The notes beneath the pieces were generated by a model, which was not told where the DNA came from, did no database searches, and saw only the letters and a program-made list of their open reading frames with translations. Positions 36,316 through 46,780 of a stretch of DNA of 64,000 nucleotides are shown here, piece by piece. A program made the position numbers and the translations under genes. Source of the DNA: Enterococcus crotali (lineage in GTDB: Bacteria > Bacillota > Bacilli > Lactobacillales > Enterococcaceae); NCBI RefSeq assembly GCF_000633635.1, contig NZ_AYPQ01000005.1, positions 254,039-318,038 on the forward strand. Reading direction: 5' to 3'. Positions within the stretch are counted from its first letter, which is position 1, and each line of letters begins with the position of its first letter.

Positions 36316-36480
36316 ATGGAGAAATTGAAGACAATGTTAATCAGCCTAATTGGACTAGTTGGAACGATCAGCGTATTTGGAGGCGGAGTCCTATTCGCTT
36401 CTTTGTTTGTGCTTTTGTTTATATTGGCTGTTGGATTAGAAGTTATCACAAACCATAACAAGAAAAGCCGATCCGCTTAA
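36316..36480 (+). CDS. Small membrane protein
   Basis: A 54-residue protein starting MEKLKTMLISLIGLVGTISV with one long hydrophobic stretch (about 7-45, perhaps two short helices) and a polar basic tail NHNKKSRSA. The family is not recognised. It has a consensus promoter, GGTGAG before the ATG and its own terminator, so it is a monocistronic gene rather than a chance frame. A type I toxin, a small stress membrane protein or a transporter regulator are all possible. Confidence 0.6.
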   Translation: MEKLKTMLISLIGLVGTISVFGGGVLFASLFVLLFILAVGLEVITNHNKKSRSA

Positions 36481-36492
36481 CTATAAAATCGC

Positions 36493-36540
36493 AATACCCT
36501 AATTATTCAGTAGTAATCGAAAAGTTGGGGTATTTTTTAT
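36493..36540 (+). terminator. Intrinsic terminator of small membrane protein gene
   Basis: AATACCC (36493-36499) and GGGTATT (36528-36534), with extra inner pairs, followed by a T-rich tract. Confidence 0.75.
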
Positions 36541-36713
36541 TTAAATATAAAATGAAAACAACGTTACTATGAATAATCGAAGCCTTTTTCAAACTAAACA
36601 GAAATTTTTCTGAAAATCAATACGATTTCATTTGAAAAACACTAAAAGAACAGGTATAATCAAATCAGCAATAATTATTGGTGAAAGAGATAATCCCTAT
36701 CACCATTTTATTA

Positions 36714-36838
36714 TTTCATGAGGGAGTAACTGGCGGCATCAGCTGCGACAACATCACCAACTCCGAAAGAAATTTCTGGTGTTGTCTTAAACGGTGAGAC
36801 TTATGTATGTTCTATTTAGCATACAGAGGTCTATTTTT
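36714..36838 (+). ncRNA. yybP-ykoY manganese riboswitch
   Basis: The leader of the P-type ATPase gene contains GAGGGAGTAACTGG (36719-36732) and the 3' element GTGAGACTTATGTATG ... CATACAGAGGTCTA, ending in eight T. These match the conserved core and final helix of the Mn2+-sensing yybP-ykoY class. The AGAC/GTCT helix before the T-run would act as terminator. The same class controls the P-type ATPase YoaB in lactococci. High manganese is expected to allow expression. Confidence 0.85.
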
Positions 36839-36937
36839 TTTCGTTTTGCTACGAACCAATAAGTTCAAAAACGTGTTCGTTTCGCTATAATGAAGTAAAA
36901 TAGATTTAAGTAGCTGCAAATTATAAGGAGGAAGAAC

Positions 36938-39649
36938 ATGTCAGAAGAGAAAAAGGTTCAATTATCTGAAGCGTTTTATACGCAATCAGATGAAGAGGTC
37001 TTACAAAAGTTTGATACGACAGTTGAAGGATTGTCCGATCAAGAAGCCAAAAAAAGATTAGAGAGTTACGGCGCCAATGCACTAGATGAAGGGAAAAAGA
37101 AATCGATCGTTGTCAAATTCTTTGAACAATTCAAAGATTTCATGATCATCGTCTTGCTATTTGCGGCTGTGATTTCTGCAGTCTTCTCAGGTGATTTTGT
37201 TGATTCGATCATCATTTTACTTGTGGTTATTTTAAACGCGATCTTTGGTGTGATCCAAGAAGCCAAAGCAGAGCAAGCGATCGAAGCTTTGAAAGAAATG
37301 TCTTCACCAAATGCGAATATCCGTCGTGATGGTCACGTAATTACAGTGAAAAGTGACGAGTTAGTACCTGGAGATATCGTTTTATTAGAAGCAGGAGACG
37401 TTGTTCCAGCAGATTTACGTTTACTAGAAGCCGCTAGTCTTAAAATTGAAGAGGCAGCTTTGACTGGTGAATCTGTTCCAGTTGAAAAAGAAGCAATCGT
37501 TTTAGAAGGAACGTCTGATGACATCGGTATCGGTGATCGGATCAATATGGCTTATTCTAACAGTAATGTTACTTACGGCCGTGGAATCGGTGTGGTCGTT
37601 GGTACAGGAATGAACACAGAAGTCGGTAAAATTGCCGGCATGTTAGCAAACGAAAAAGAAACAGAAACACCATTAAAACAAAACTTAAACCAATTAGGTA
37701 AAATGTTGACGATCGCAATTTTAGTGATCGCAGCTGTGATGTTTGTTGTCGGTATGATGAACGGCCGTACATGGATCGACATGCTATTAACGTCTATCTC
37801 ATTAGCCGTTGCAGCGATTCCAGAAGGCTTACCAGCTATTGTTACAATCATTTTAGCATTAGGTACACAAAAAATGGCGAAGAAAAATGCCATCGTCCGT
37901 AAATTACCAGCAGTTGAAACATTAGGTAGCACAGATATTATCTGTTCAGATAAGACAGGTACTTTAACTTTAAACCAAATGACTGTTGAAGCACTTTATA
38001 CAGATAACGAAGTTAAACCTGCAACAGATGCCGTTGCAATGGACAATATGGCATTAAAAATCATGAACTATACAAATGATACAAAAATCGCGCAAGACGG
38101 TTCGTTGATCGGTGATCCAACCGAAACAGCGCTTGTCCAATATGGTTTAGACCATGACTTCAATGTAACAGAAAAAGTCGCAGCTGAACCCCGTGTTGCT
38201 GAAATTCCGTTTGATTCAGATCGTAAATTAATGACAACTGTTCACCAATTAGCAGACGGTAAATTCCTAGTTGCTGTCAAAGGTGCACCAGATGAATTAT
38301 TAAAACGTTGTAAACAAGTTTTATTAAACGGTCAAACACCAGCAATGGATGACACACAACGTCAAGAAATTTTAACGACTAATACTAAATTAGCCAAACA
38401 AGCTCTACGTGTTTTAGGAATGGCATACAAAATCGTTGATGCAGTTCCTGCTGAAATGGATTCTGATGTCGTTGAAAAAGACTTAGTATTCGCAGGTCTT
38501 GTGGGTATGATCGATCCAGAACGTAAAGAAGCCGCAGAAGCCGTGAAAGTGGCTAAAGAAGCGGGTATTCGTCCAATCATGATCACAGGTGACCACAGAG
38601 ATACAGCAGAAGCAATTGCTGCTCGTCTTGGTATCATTAAAGAAGGTGACGATGACGCGGTAATCACAGGTGCTGAATTGAATGAATTATCGGATGAAGC
38701 ATTTGCCAAAGTGGTTGAACATTATTCCGTTTATGCTCGTGTGTCACCTGAACATAAAGTTCGTATCGTTAAAGCATGGCAGCAAGAAGGTAAAGTTGTA
38801 GCCATGACAGGTGACGGCGTGAACGATGCACCAGCGCTAAAAGCAGCTGACATCGGTATTGGTATGGGGATCACTGGTACAGAAGTATCAAAAGGTGCCT
38901 CTGATATGGTTTTAGCGGATGATAACTTCTCAACAATTATCGTAGCGGTTGAAGAAGGGCGTAAAGTCTTCTCAAATATCCAAAAAACGATTCAATACCT
39001 ACTTTCTGCCAACCTTGGGGAAGTATTAACACTATTTATCGCAACAATGCTAGCTTGGGATACCTTACTACCTGTTCACTTATTGTGGATCAACTTAGTA
39101 ACCGATACCTTCCCTGCAATTGCATTAGGTGTAGAACCTGCTGAACGTGATGTGATGAGCCATGCTCCACGTGGAAAGAAATCAAACTTCTTCTCTGGCG
39201 GTGTCTTGAGTAGTGTGATTTATCAAGGGATCACACAAGGTGCCTTGACGTTGATCGTGTACAAAATGGCGATCGAATTCCCAGCTCATACAGCAGCTAA
39301 TATGCCAAACTTATCTGCAACAGCATTGTATGACCTACAACATGGTGATGCGTTGACAATGGCATTTGCTACATTAGGATTGATTCAATTGTTCCACGCG
39401 TTCAATGTGAAATCTATTTACCAATCAATCTTTAAAGTGGGCTTGTTCAGAAACAAATCTTTCAACTGGGCGATTTTAGTATCGTTCCTATTACTTGCAG
39501 CAACGATTCTAATTCCAGGATTCAATGATTTGTTCAGCGTAACGTCATTAGATGCTTACCAATGGGCTATCGTTGCCGGAACCTCATTTGCGATTATTCC
39601 AATCGTTGAAATCGTAAAATTTGTTCAACGTAGAATGGGTAAGAGCTAA
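36938..39649 (+). CDS. P-type cation-transporting ATPase (Ca2+/Mn2+ type)
   Basis: A 903-residue P2-type ATPase. It has an N-terminal cation ATPase domain, the actuator motif TGES (about residue 180), the phosphorylation motif SDKTGTLT (about 335-342) and the hinge MTGDGVNDAPALKAADIG. There are about ten membrane segments, and the M4 motif is PEGLPA. Length and motifs fit the SERCA/PMR1-like group (PacL, YoaB). The Mn2+ riboswitch in its leader argues for manganese export, with calcium as a second possibility. GGAGGAAG precedes the ATG. Confidence 0.93.
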   Translation: MSEEKKVQLSEAFYTQSDEEVLQKFDTTVEGLSDQEAKKRLESYGANALDEGKKKSIVVKFFEQFKDFMIIVLLFAAVISAVFSGDFVDSIIILLVVILNAIFGVIQEAKAEQAIEALKEMSSPNANIRRDGHVITVKSDELVPGDIVLLEAGDVVPADLRLLEAASLKIEEAALTGESVPVEKEAIVLEGTSDDIGIGDRINMAYSNSNVTYGRGIGVVVGTGMNTEVGKIAGMLANEKETETPLKQNLNQLGKMLTIAILVIAAVMFVVGMMNGRTWIDMLLTSISLAVAAIPEGLPAIVTIILALGTQKMAKKNAIVRKLPAVETLGSTDIICSDKTGTLTLNQMTVEALYTDNEVKPATDAVAMDNMALKIMNYTNDTKIAQDGSLIGDPTETALVQYGLDHDFNVTEKVAAEPRVAEIPFDSDRKLMTTVHQLADGKFLVAVKGAPDELLKRCKQVLLNGQTPAMDDTQRQEILTTNTKLAKQALRVLGMAYKIVDAVPAEMDSDVVEKDLVFAGLVGMIDPERKEAAEAVKVAKEAGIRPIMITGDHRDTAEAIAARLGIIKEGDDDAVITGAELNELSDEAFAKVVEHYSVYARVSPEHKVRIVKAWQQEGKVVAMTGDGVNDAPALKAADIGIGMGITGTEVSKGASDMVLADDNFSTIIVAVEEGRKVFSNIQKTIQYLLSANLGEVLTLFIATMLAWDTLLPVHLLWINLVTDTFPAIALGVEPAERDVMSHAPRGKKSNFFSGGVLSSVIYQGITQGALTLIVYKMAIEFPAHTAANMPNLSATALYDLQHGDALTMAFATLGLIQLFHAFNVKSIYQSIFKVGLFRNKSFNWAILVSFLLLAATILIPGFNDLFSVTSLDAYQWAIVAGTSFAIIPIVEIVKFVQRRMGKS

Positions 39650-39665
39650 TCATTAAATTAACAAT

Positions 39666-39710
39666 AAAAAACTGAAACAACTCATTTTTAAACGAGTTGT
39701 TTCAGTTTTT
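39666..39710. terminator. Strong intrinsic terminator
   Basis: About 17 paired bases (AAAAACTGAAACAACTC with GAGTTGTTTCAGTTTTT) after the ATPase gene. Confidence 0.92.
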
Positions 39711-39755
39711 TATATTCCAAGAAATTAATGAAATAAAAAATTTAGAAAATAGAGA

Positions 39756-39876
39756 TTGACAGCGCTATCTTGATATGATAAATTAATGACATAGAACAAC
39801 AGGAGTGTAACTGATACGATCAGGCACCACCAAGTCTATTGTAGTCTTATTTAACTACTTTAGTTTGGTGTTTTTT
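39756..39876 (+). promoter_or_regulatory. Promoter, cre and RAT/terminator of beta-glucoside operon
   Basis: TTGACA (39756-39761), 17 bases, TAAATT (39779-39784). TGACAGCGCTATCT (39757-39770) is a cre-like site with two mismatches overlapping the -35 box. A BglG-type antiterminator target begins GGAGTGTAACTGATACGATC (39802-39821). It overlaps a terminator formed by CACCAA (39828-39833) and TTGGTG (39865-39870), followed by seven T. Confidence 0.8.
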
Positions 39877-39898
39877 TGTATTTTGGGAGGTGATGGCC

Positions 39899-40738
39899 AT
39901 GTACGTGACGGTAAAATCGCTAAATAATAATTTAGTTTTAGTCGTTGATGAAAAGCACGAAGAATTGATTCTTTTTGGGAAAGGCGTTGGGTTCAAAAAG
40001 AAAAAAGGCGATATCATTGAACCGAGTATGGCTGCCAAAGTCTTTCAAATGCAAGAAAGTCAGCCATTCTCTAAGATGCTAGAAGAAATATCACCAGAAG
40101 TACTGTCAGCAACTGGAAAAATCATTCAGATGGGAGAAGAATATTTAGAACAAAAGCTAAACTCAACAATTTTGATTTCGTTAGCGGATCATCTACAATT
40201 TGCTATTGAACGGCAACAAAACAATACTCAACTAGATGAGAATACACTTCGTTGGGAAATCAAGTTCCTTTATTATAAAGAGTTTGAAGTAGGGAAAAAA
40301 GCCCTGACAATAGTAAAAGAAGAACTTGGTGTAGGGTTATCGGAAACAGAAGCTTCGTTTATTGCCTTACATTTTGTGAATGCTCAAGATAATTTTGAGT
40401 CGAAGCATGATGCAATTTTAATTGCCAAAATCACGAAAAGTATGGTAAAAATCATTCAATCATTATTTGGCGTATCTTTAAACAAAGAAAGTGTCAATTA
40501 CTCACGTTTTGTTACCCATATTCGATACTTTATGAATCGACAATTGCATAATAAAGAGGAGATGAAACAAAGCGATGCCAAATTGTACACAATCATTCAA
40601 GAGCAATATCAAAAAAGCTATGCGTGCGCATTGATGATCAAAGAGTTATTGAAAAGAGAGTACGATTTAAATGTTAACGATGATGAAATGATGTATTTGA
40701 TCATTCATATCGAACGTGTCGTATTTGAAGTAAAATAA
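39899..40738 (+). CDS. licT: BglG/LicT-family transcriptional antiterminator
   Basis: A 279-residue RNA-binding antiterminator. The N-terminal RNA-binding domain has VKSLNNNLVLVVDEKHEELILFGKGVGFKKKKGD. Two PTS regulation domains follow, with conserved His residues in LHFVNA, FVTHIRYFMNRQ and LIIHIERV. The start ATG 39899 is eight bases after GGGAGG; an earlier ATG 39893 is too close. It should prevent termination at the two RAT/terminator pairs in its own leader and before the PTS gene when beta-glucoside is present. Confidence 0.92.
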   Translation: MYVTVKSLNNNLVLVVDEKHEELILFGKGVGFKKKKGDIIEPSMAAKVFQMQESQPFSKMLEEISPEVLSATGKIIQMGEEYLEQKLNSTILISLADHLQFAIERQQNNTQLDENTLRWEIKFLYYKEFEVGKKALTIVKEELGVGLSETEASFIALHFVNAQDNFESKHDAILIAKITKSMVKIIQSLFGVSLNKESVNYSRFVTHIRYFMNRQLHNKEEMKQSDAKLYTIIQEQYQKSYACALMIKELLKREYDLNVNDDEMMYLIIHIERVVFEVK

Positions 40739-40749
40739 AAAATTCAGCT

Positions 40750-40839
40750 AGGCGTGTAACGAAAAGGCATTAACCTAGGTGATCTAAATGGACGATCCTT
40801 AAAATTGGGATGGATTCTTTAGATCACCTAGGTTTTTAT
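40750..40839 (+). promoter_or_regulatory. Second RAT and terminator before PTS gene
   Basis: A RAT-like sequence GGCGTGTAACGAAAAGGC (40751-40768) runs into a strong terminator. Bases 40772-40788 pair perfectly over 17 bp with 40818-40834, followed by T's. The antiterminator and terminator overlap at TTAACC. Confidence 0.8.
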
Positions 40840-40865
40840 TTTAAAAAATGAACGGAGGGCGTTTG

Positions 40866-42713
40866 ATGAACTATGAAAAAATGGCGCAGGAAATTTTAGA
40901 AAACGTTGGAACAACAGCAAATATCAAAGATGGAACACATTGCTTTACACGATTAAGATTATATATTGAAGACAAAAATAAAGTTGATTTGAATGCACTA
41001 AAAGCCATTGATGGTGTGATAGATGCCAGATTTCAAAACGGGCAGTTGCAAGTGATCATCGGTAGCAATGTGGATAAAGTTTATGACAAAATCAGTCCAT
41101 ATCTAACAGCTACGAAAGGAGCAAGCAGCGAAAAACAATCGTTTTTTGACAATATTTTTACAACGATTGCAGCGATTTTTACACCTATTTTACCTGCAAT
41201 AATTGGAGCCGGATTGATGAAAGGAATTTTGCCTTTATTGGTTATGCTTCATCTCATCAAAGAAGGGAGTGATACCTTTCAGATTCTGACGATCATCGCA
41301 GATACAAGTTTTTATTTTTTACCAGTTCTGATTGCTGTGTCTGCTTCTAGACGTTTCAAAGTGAATGAATTTTTAGGTGTCACATTAGCATGTTCATTGC
41401 TTTATCCAACAATTTTAAATGGGGAAACAACGTTACAGTTATTTCATTTCATTCCGATTCCAGTGATGAGCTATACCTCTACGGTGATTCCAATTATTTT
41501 AGGGGTTTGGGTAATGAGTTATGTTTATCAAATGGTAGATAAGATTGTACCTAGTGTTGTAAAGATGATTTTTACACCGTTACTGGTTTTATTGATCATG
41601 ATTCCATTGACCTTAGCTTTGTTTGGTCCAATTGGCTTTTATGTCGGCAAAGGCTTAGCGACTGTTTCTGTTTGGTTAGCGGCAAAGGTGCCATTTATCT
41701 ATGGATTAGTTTTAGGAGGGCTGTATCCTTTAATTATTATGACCGGTATGCATTACGCGTTTTTCCCAATGATGTTGGAAAATATTTCCAGATTGGGCTA
41801 TGAGAATGGTTTTTTACCAATTAGTCTATTTGCCAATGTTGCAATGGCTGCTGCTACTTTAGCTATTGCTTTTAAAGTTCAAAACAAAGACATGAAAGAA
41901 GTTTCCTACTCATCGGCTATTTCAGCCTTATTCGGAATCACCGAACCCGCATTGTATGGCGTCATTTTGAAATATAAAAAAGCTTTATATGCGGTCATGA
42001 TGGCTGGTGGTATTGTCAGTGCTGTTATGGTGACTATGGGGGTCAAAATGTTTTCTTTTGTCGCTCCTGGAATTCTCTCATTACCCGTTTTTGTAAATCC
42101 AGATGGTTCATCTAGTAATATTATTATTGCTCTTGTAGGTGTACTAGCTACTGCTGTTTTAGCATTTATACTGACTGTAGTGACTAAAACTAATTTTGAA
42201 GTAGATACTGACACAGAAAAAGCAAGGAATCAAGTTGTTGCTATAAATGAAAAAGAAATTGGTACGGTTTTAGCGCCCGTATCTGGAGAAGTAAAGACTT
42301 TAGCAAGCTGTTCAGATCAGATTTTTTCAGAAGCAATCATGGGAAAAGGGCTCGTTATTTTGCCAGATGATGGGATGATTTTTGCTCCATTTTCTGGAGA
42401 AATAAGTGCTATTACACCTGAAAAACATGCAATTGGCCTCACATCAACAGATGGTGTGGAATTATTGATCCATGTAGGGATCGATACCGTTGACTTAGGA
42501 GGGAAAGGCTATAAATCCTTCGTTTCACAAGGGGATACGGTCAGTGTTGGTCAGCAACTGCTTGCATTTGATCTTGATTATATTAATGAGCAGGGCTACT
42601 CGACTGAAGTACCAATTATTGTGACAAATACGCCTGATTTTTTTGAAGTTGTTCCAATTTTGAAGGATGAACCTGTTTCAGTTGGGGATGATTTGATTAC
42701 CATTTTAAATTAG
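40866..42713 (+). CDS. bglP: PTS beta-glucoside transporter subunit IIBCA
   Basis: A 615-residue fusion. EIIB (about 1-90) has phosphocysteine Cys26 in KDGTHCFTRLRL. EIIC (about 105-450) has ten or so membrane segments and GITEPALYGV. EIIA (about 480-610) has IHVGIDTVDLGGKG with the phospho-His. It imports and phosphorylates aryl- or alkyl-beta-glucosides or cellobiose-like sugars. I place the start at ATG 40866 after CGGAGGG. It lies between the antiterminator and a phospho-beta-glucosidase gene. Confidence 0.92.
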   Translation: MNYEKMAQEILENVGTTANIKDGTHCFTRLRLYIEDKNKVDLNALKAIDGVIDARFQNGQLQVIIGSNVDKVYDKISPYLTATKGASSEKQSFFDNIFTTIAAIFTPILPAIIGAGLMKGILPLLVMLHLIKEGSDTFQILTIIADTSFYFLPVLIAVSASRRFKVNEFLGVTLACSLLYPTILNGETTLQLFHFIPIPVMSYTSTVIPIILGVWVMSYVYQMVDKIVPSVVKMIFTPLLVLLIMIPLTLALFGPIGFYVGKGLATVSVWLAAKVPFIYGLVLGGLYPLIIMTGMHYAFFPMMLENISRLGYENGFLPISLFANVAMAAATLAIAFKVQNKDMKEVSYSSAISALFGITEPALYGVILKYKKALYAVMMAGGIVSAVMVTMGVKMFSFVAPGILSLPVFVNPDGSSSNIIIALVGVLATAVLAFILTVVTKTNFEVDTDTEKARNQVVAINEKEIGTVLAPVSGEVKTLASCSDQIFSEAIMGKGLVILPDDGMIFAPFSGEISAITPEKHAIGLTSTDGVELLIHVGIDTVDLGGKGYKSFVSQGDTVSVGQQLLAFDLDYINEQGYSTEVPIIVTNTPDFFEVVPILKDEPVSVGDDLITILN

Positions 42714-42870
42714 CGACTTATTGAAAAAAGAGGGATAGGAAGAGATGCCGAAAATTTTTATGTGAGGTGAGTCAAATGCAGTAAATAGTAGGTATGAATG
42801 CTCATAATCAGACGAATAGTTCTGATGATTGCTTAAAGAAGATCAAGATCGCACTAATGGGACTCAGTAA

Positions 42871-44367
<1,497 letters not shown>

Positions 44368-44376
44368 TTTTTATCG

Positions 44377-44461
44377 AAATAGAAGAGAAATCCATTGTCT
44401 AAGGGATGTCTCTTCTATTTTTAACATCTGTCTAAGCCTTGATTTTGACTAAGGCTTTTTT
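44377..44461 (+). terminator. Two tandem intrinsic terminators
   Basis: AAATAGAAGAGA/TCTCTTCTATTT (44377-44420) and AAGCCTT/AAGGCTT (44434-44457) each end in T's after the hydrolase gene. Confidence 0.85.
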
Positions 44462-44553
44462 TAAGGTCAAAACAAGTCAAAAAAGTGGACAAATTTTCAG
44501 ATTGCGGTATTATTAATATAGATATTTAGCTTTAAACTATGGAGGTTACAAAT

Positions 44554-45141
44554 ATGAACTATTTAGATGAAAATGAAGAAACAGAAGAAAAACAACAACC
44601 TAATGCGTTTATGAAAAAACTTTTTGAAGAACGAACAATTTTGATCTACGGTGAAATCAATCAAGATCTAGCACGAGAAGTGACTTCTCAATTATTGCTA
44701 CTTGCAGCAATGGGAGATGAACCAATCAAGATTTTCATTAACAGTCAAGGTGGACATGTTGAAGCAGGAGACACGATCCATGACATGATCAAATTTGTAA
44801 AACCGGAAGTGATCGTGGTTGGTACTGGTTGGGTTGCAAGTGCGGGTATTACGATTTATTTAGCTGCTGAAGCGAAAAATCGATACAGCTTACCAAATAC
44901 TCGTTATATGATCCATCAACCTGCTGGTGGAGTACAAGGTCAAAGTACAGAGATTCAAATCGAAGCCAAAGAAATCATCCGCATGCGTGAACGCGTGAAT
45001 CGTTTGATCGCTGAAGCAACAGGTCAAACTTACGAAAAAATCGCAAAAGATACAGATCGTAATTTCTGGATGTCAGCTGACGAAGCTAAAGACTATGGTA
45101 TGATTTCTAAAATTATCAAAACAAGTGATGAAATTAAGTAA
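44554..45141 (+). CDS. ClpP-family serine protease (paralogue)
   Basis: A 195-residue ClpP-like peptidase. The catalytic Ser is in GWVASAGITIYLAA, the His is in MIHQPAGGVQGQ and the Asp is in AKDTDRNFWMSADEA, so the triad appears intact. The wording around Ser differs from the main ClpP (usually GxAASMG), which marks it as a second, divergent ClpP. I place the start at ATG 44554, eight bases after GGAGG. Partner ATPase and substrates are unknown. Confidence 0.88.
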   Translation: MNYLDENEETEEKQQPNAFMKKLFEERTILIYGEINQDLAREVTSQLLLLAAMGDEPIKIFINSQGGHVEAGDTIHDMIKFVKPEVIVVGTGWVASAGITIYLAAEAKNRYSLPNTRYMIHQPAGGVQGQSTEIQIEAKEIIRMRERVNRLIAEATGQTYEKIAKDTDRNFWMSADEAKDYGMISKIIKTSDEIK

Positions 45142-45150
45142 ACTTATAAA

Positions 45151-45185
45151 AAAACTGCAAACATAAAAATGTTTGCAGTTTTTTG
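45151..45185 (+). terminator. Intrinsic terminator after ClpP paralogue
   Basis: AAAACTGCAAACAT and ATGTTTGCAGTTTT with a short A-loop and a T-run. Confidence 0.92.
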
Positions 45186-45287
45186 TCTTAAAATTAGCAG
45201 AAAAATATTCTTTTACAGATTCTTCTTGTCATTCACCCCTGAAAAAGTGTAAAATTGAGTGATTACTAAAAGAAAGTAGGAAAGACA

Positions 45288-45722
45288 GTGAAACCAAATT
45301 TAGGCTATTATGTTCAAAACATCAATGATATTGTCAAAGAAACAGAAGAAGTCGGCGAAAAAATGAACGAGTATTATGAAGAAGTTCGTACAGCGATCGA
45401 TGAAGGAAAAGTAACTGAATTAGCACCCGAAAGAATTGCTGAAATTCAACGTATTTTCCAAGATGGAACAAAAGAATATACAATCATGTTGGAAAAAGTG
45501 ACTAAATTACGTCCACCAGCGCGTGTGATGGGCATTCATAAAAAATTTGAACGTTCATACATTGAATATTTAGCAGGTTGCAACGAAATGATTTTATCTT
45601 TAGATCCTGAAAAAGGTATAGATATTGATCTTTTCAATAATTCTGAAGAAAAACAAGATAAAGCAACTGACGATATTTCATTTGCAATCACACGAATGAG
45701 CAATCTTTTGTTGAAAAAATAA
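45288..45722 (+). CDS. Conserved-type hypothetical helical protein
   Basis: A 144-residue, charged, probably all-helical cytoplasmic protein starting at GTG after AGGAA. It has no membrane segment and no known motif. The segment RPPARVMGIHKKFERSYIEYLAGCNEMILSLDPEK suggests a four-helix fold. The family is not recognised. It stands alone after the ClpP gene. Confidence 0.7.
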   Translation: MKPNLGYYVQNINDIVKETEEVGEKMNEYYEEVRTAIDEGKVTELAPERIAEIQRIFQDGTKEYTIMLEKVTKLRPPARVMGIHKKFERSYIEYLAGCNEMILSLDPEKGIDIDLFNNSEEKQDKATDDISFAITRMSNLLLKK

Positions 45723-45784
45723 AAAATAAATGAAAAATTGACAAAAAATAGCAATGTTTAATTTCTTTTTAATGTTATTTTTAG

Positions 45785-45905
45785 TAGACAAAGGAAAAAA
45801 TCTGTTGTATTATATATTCATACCAACAACAACCTTTTTATTTTTCATTTTACTCTTATTGAGTAATACTCCTTTTCCATCGGCCTTTTCAGCCGGTGGT
45901 TTTTT
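45785..45905 (+). ncRNA. Candidate small RNA
   Basis: A promoter TAGACA (45785-45790), 17 bases, TATTAT (45808-45813) is followed about 65 bases later by a strong terminator, CCATCGGC (45877-45884) with GCCGGTGG (45892-45899) and six T. No frame with a ribosome site lies between, so a transcript of about 85 bases (~45820-45905) is predicted. The rest of the 398-base gap (45723-46120) shows no gene. Confidence 0.45.
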
Positions 45906-46052
45906 GTTTTTCAGGATTTTTATTATTTCATTAATAGATGTTTATCTTTTATATTTTAAAATATGTTAAGTTATTTTATGTATATTGAATTGATTCTAAA
46001 AAAATGTTTCTTTGTTGAATGATAAAAAATCAGATTACTTTAAAAAATAGAA

Positions 46053-46093
46053 AAAGCCTAAAGTAAAAACAATTAAGTTTTACTTTAGGCTTT
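46053..46093 (-). terminator. Intrinsic terminator (minus-strand genes)
   Basis: AAAGCCTAAAGTAAAA and TTTTACTTTAGGCTTT form a 16-bp stem. T's follow on the minus strand. Confidence 0.88.
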
Positions 46094-46120
46094 AAAAAAT
46101 CCAACTACAATTCATTCGCA

Positions 46121-46282
46121 TTAATTCTCTACATTACGAACATAATCATCAAAATACTGAACGAGGTCAGCTTTGATTTTTTGGTATTCCGCTTCTGTGT
46201 ATTCACGTTCTTCGATCGTTCCATTAAAAAATGGAATTTCTAACTCTTCGCGCAAGCGATCTACAACTTCGCTTTGATCCAT
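46121..46282 (-). CDS. Small acidic hypothetical protein
   Basis: A 53-residue protein starting MDQSEVVDRLREELEIPFFN and ending DYVRNVEN. It is acidic and predicted helical with no membrane segment. AGAAGGTG lies six bases before the ATG and a strong terminator follows, so coding is likely. It follows the 46315-46671 gene on the same strand after 32 bases, probably in one transcript. Function unknown. Confidence 0.7.
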   Translation of the reverse strand: MDQSEVVDRLREELEIPFFNGTIEEREYTEAEYQKIKADLVQYFDDYVRNVEN

Positions 46283-46314
46283 TTGGGCACCTTCTTTACC
46301 TGTTGTCTACTCTA

Positions 46315-46671
46315 TTATAAAACATTAAAATCATTCGTCAACTGCTCAAATGAATCTTTCATAGCGGTTAACTTATTATAAAGTAGGATGCTGTCATCAT
46401 CTTCAAGGAAAAAGACTTGTTTCAATTCAAAATAGAAATCTTCAAAGGCTTTAAAAAAAGGTTGTACTTCTGAGGCAGTCAACTCGCTGTTGCTGTAATA
46501 GAAAACACGTACACTGTGATAATAAGTGAACACTTCGTTGATATTCAAAAGAATACGAGTATCCTCAGGACGCGGACGGCTAGTGACTAAATCATATAAA
46601 GATAAGCTTTTCGTGTGAATTTCAGATAGATAAGATAAAAGTAGTTCTACTTTTTGGTTATTCGTTGACAT
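46315..46671 (-). CDS. Hypothetical helical protein
   Basis: A 118-residue protein, predicted all-helical and soluble (MSTNNQKVELLLSYLSEIHT, then AFEDFYFELKQVFFLEDDD). The family is not recognised. I place the start at ATG 46671, eight bases after GGAGG; a TTG 15 bases upstream would overlap that site. It forms a probable two-gene unit with the 53-residue protein. Confidence 0.75.
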   Translation of the reverse strand: MSTNNQKVELLLSYLSEIHTKSLSLYDLVTSRPRPEDTRILLNINEVFTYYHSVRVFYYSNSELTASEVQPFFKAFEDFYFELKQVFFLEDDDSILLYNKLTAMKDSFEQLTNDFNVL

Positions 46672-46780
46672 TAAATCGACCTCCAATTTCTCTAATTATA
46701 ATAAAAAATGGAAAGAAAGAGAAATAGGACACTCAATTTAACGGAAATAATTTTAAAAATTAAAATATAAGAAAAATAAG

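Noticed and set aside
37573..38709. Minus-strand frames inside the P-type ATPase
   Set aside because: Shadows of a complete ATPase with all motifs.
45754..45969. 71-residue hydrophobic frame
   Set aside because: It runs through a promoter and a strong terminator hairpin and lacks a ribosome site; T-rich DNA explains the hydrophobicity.
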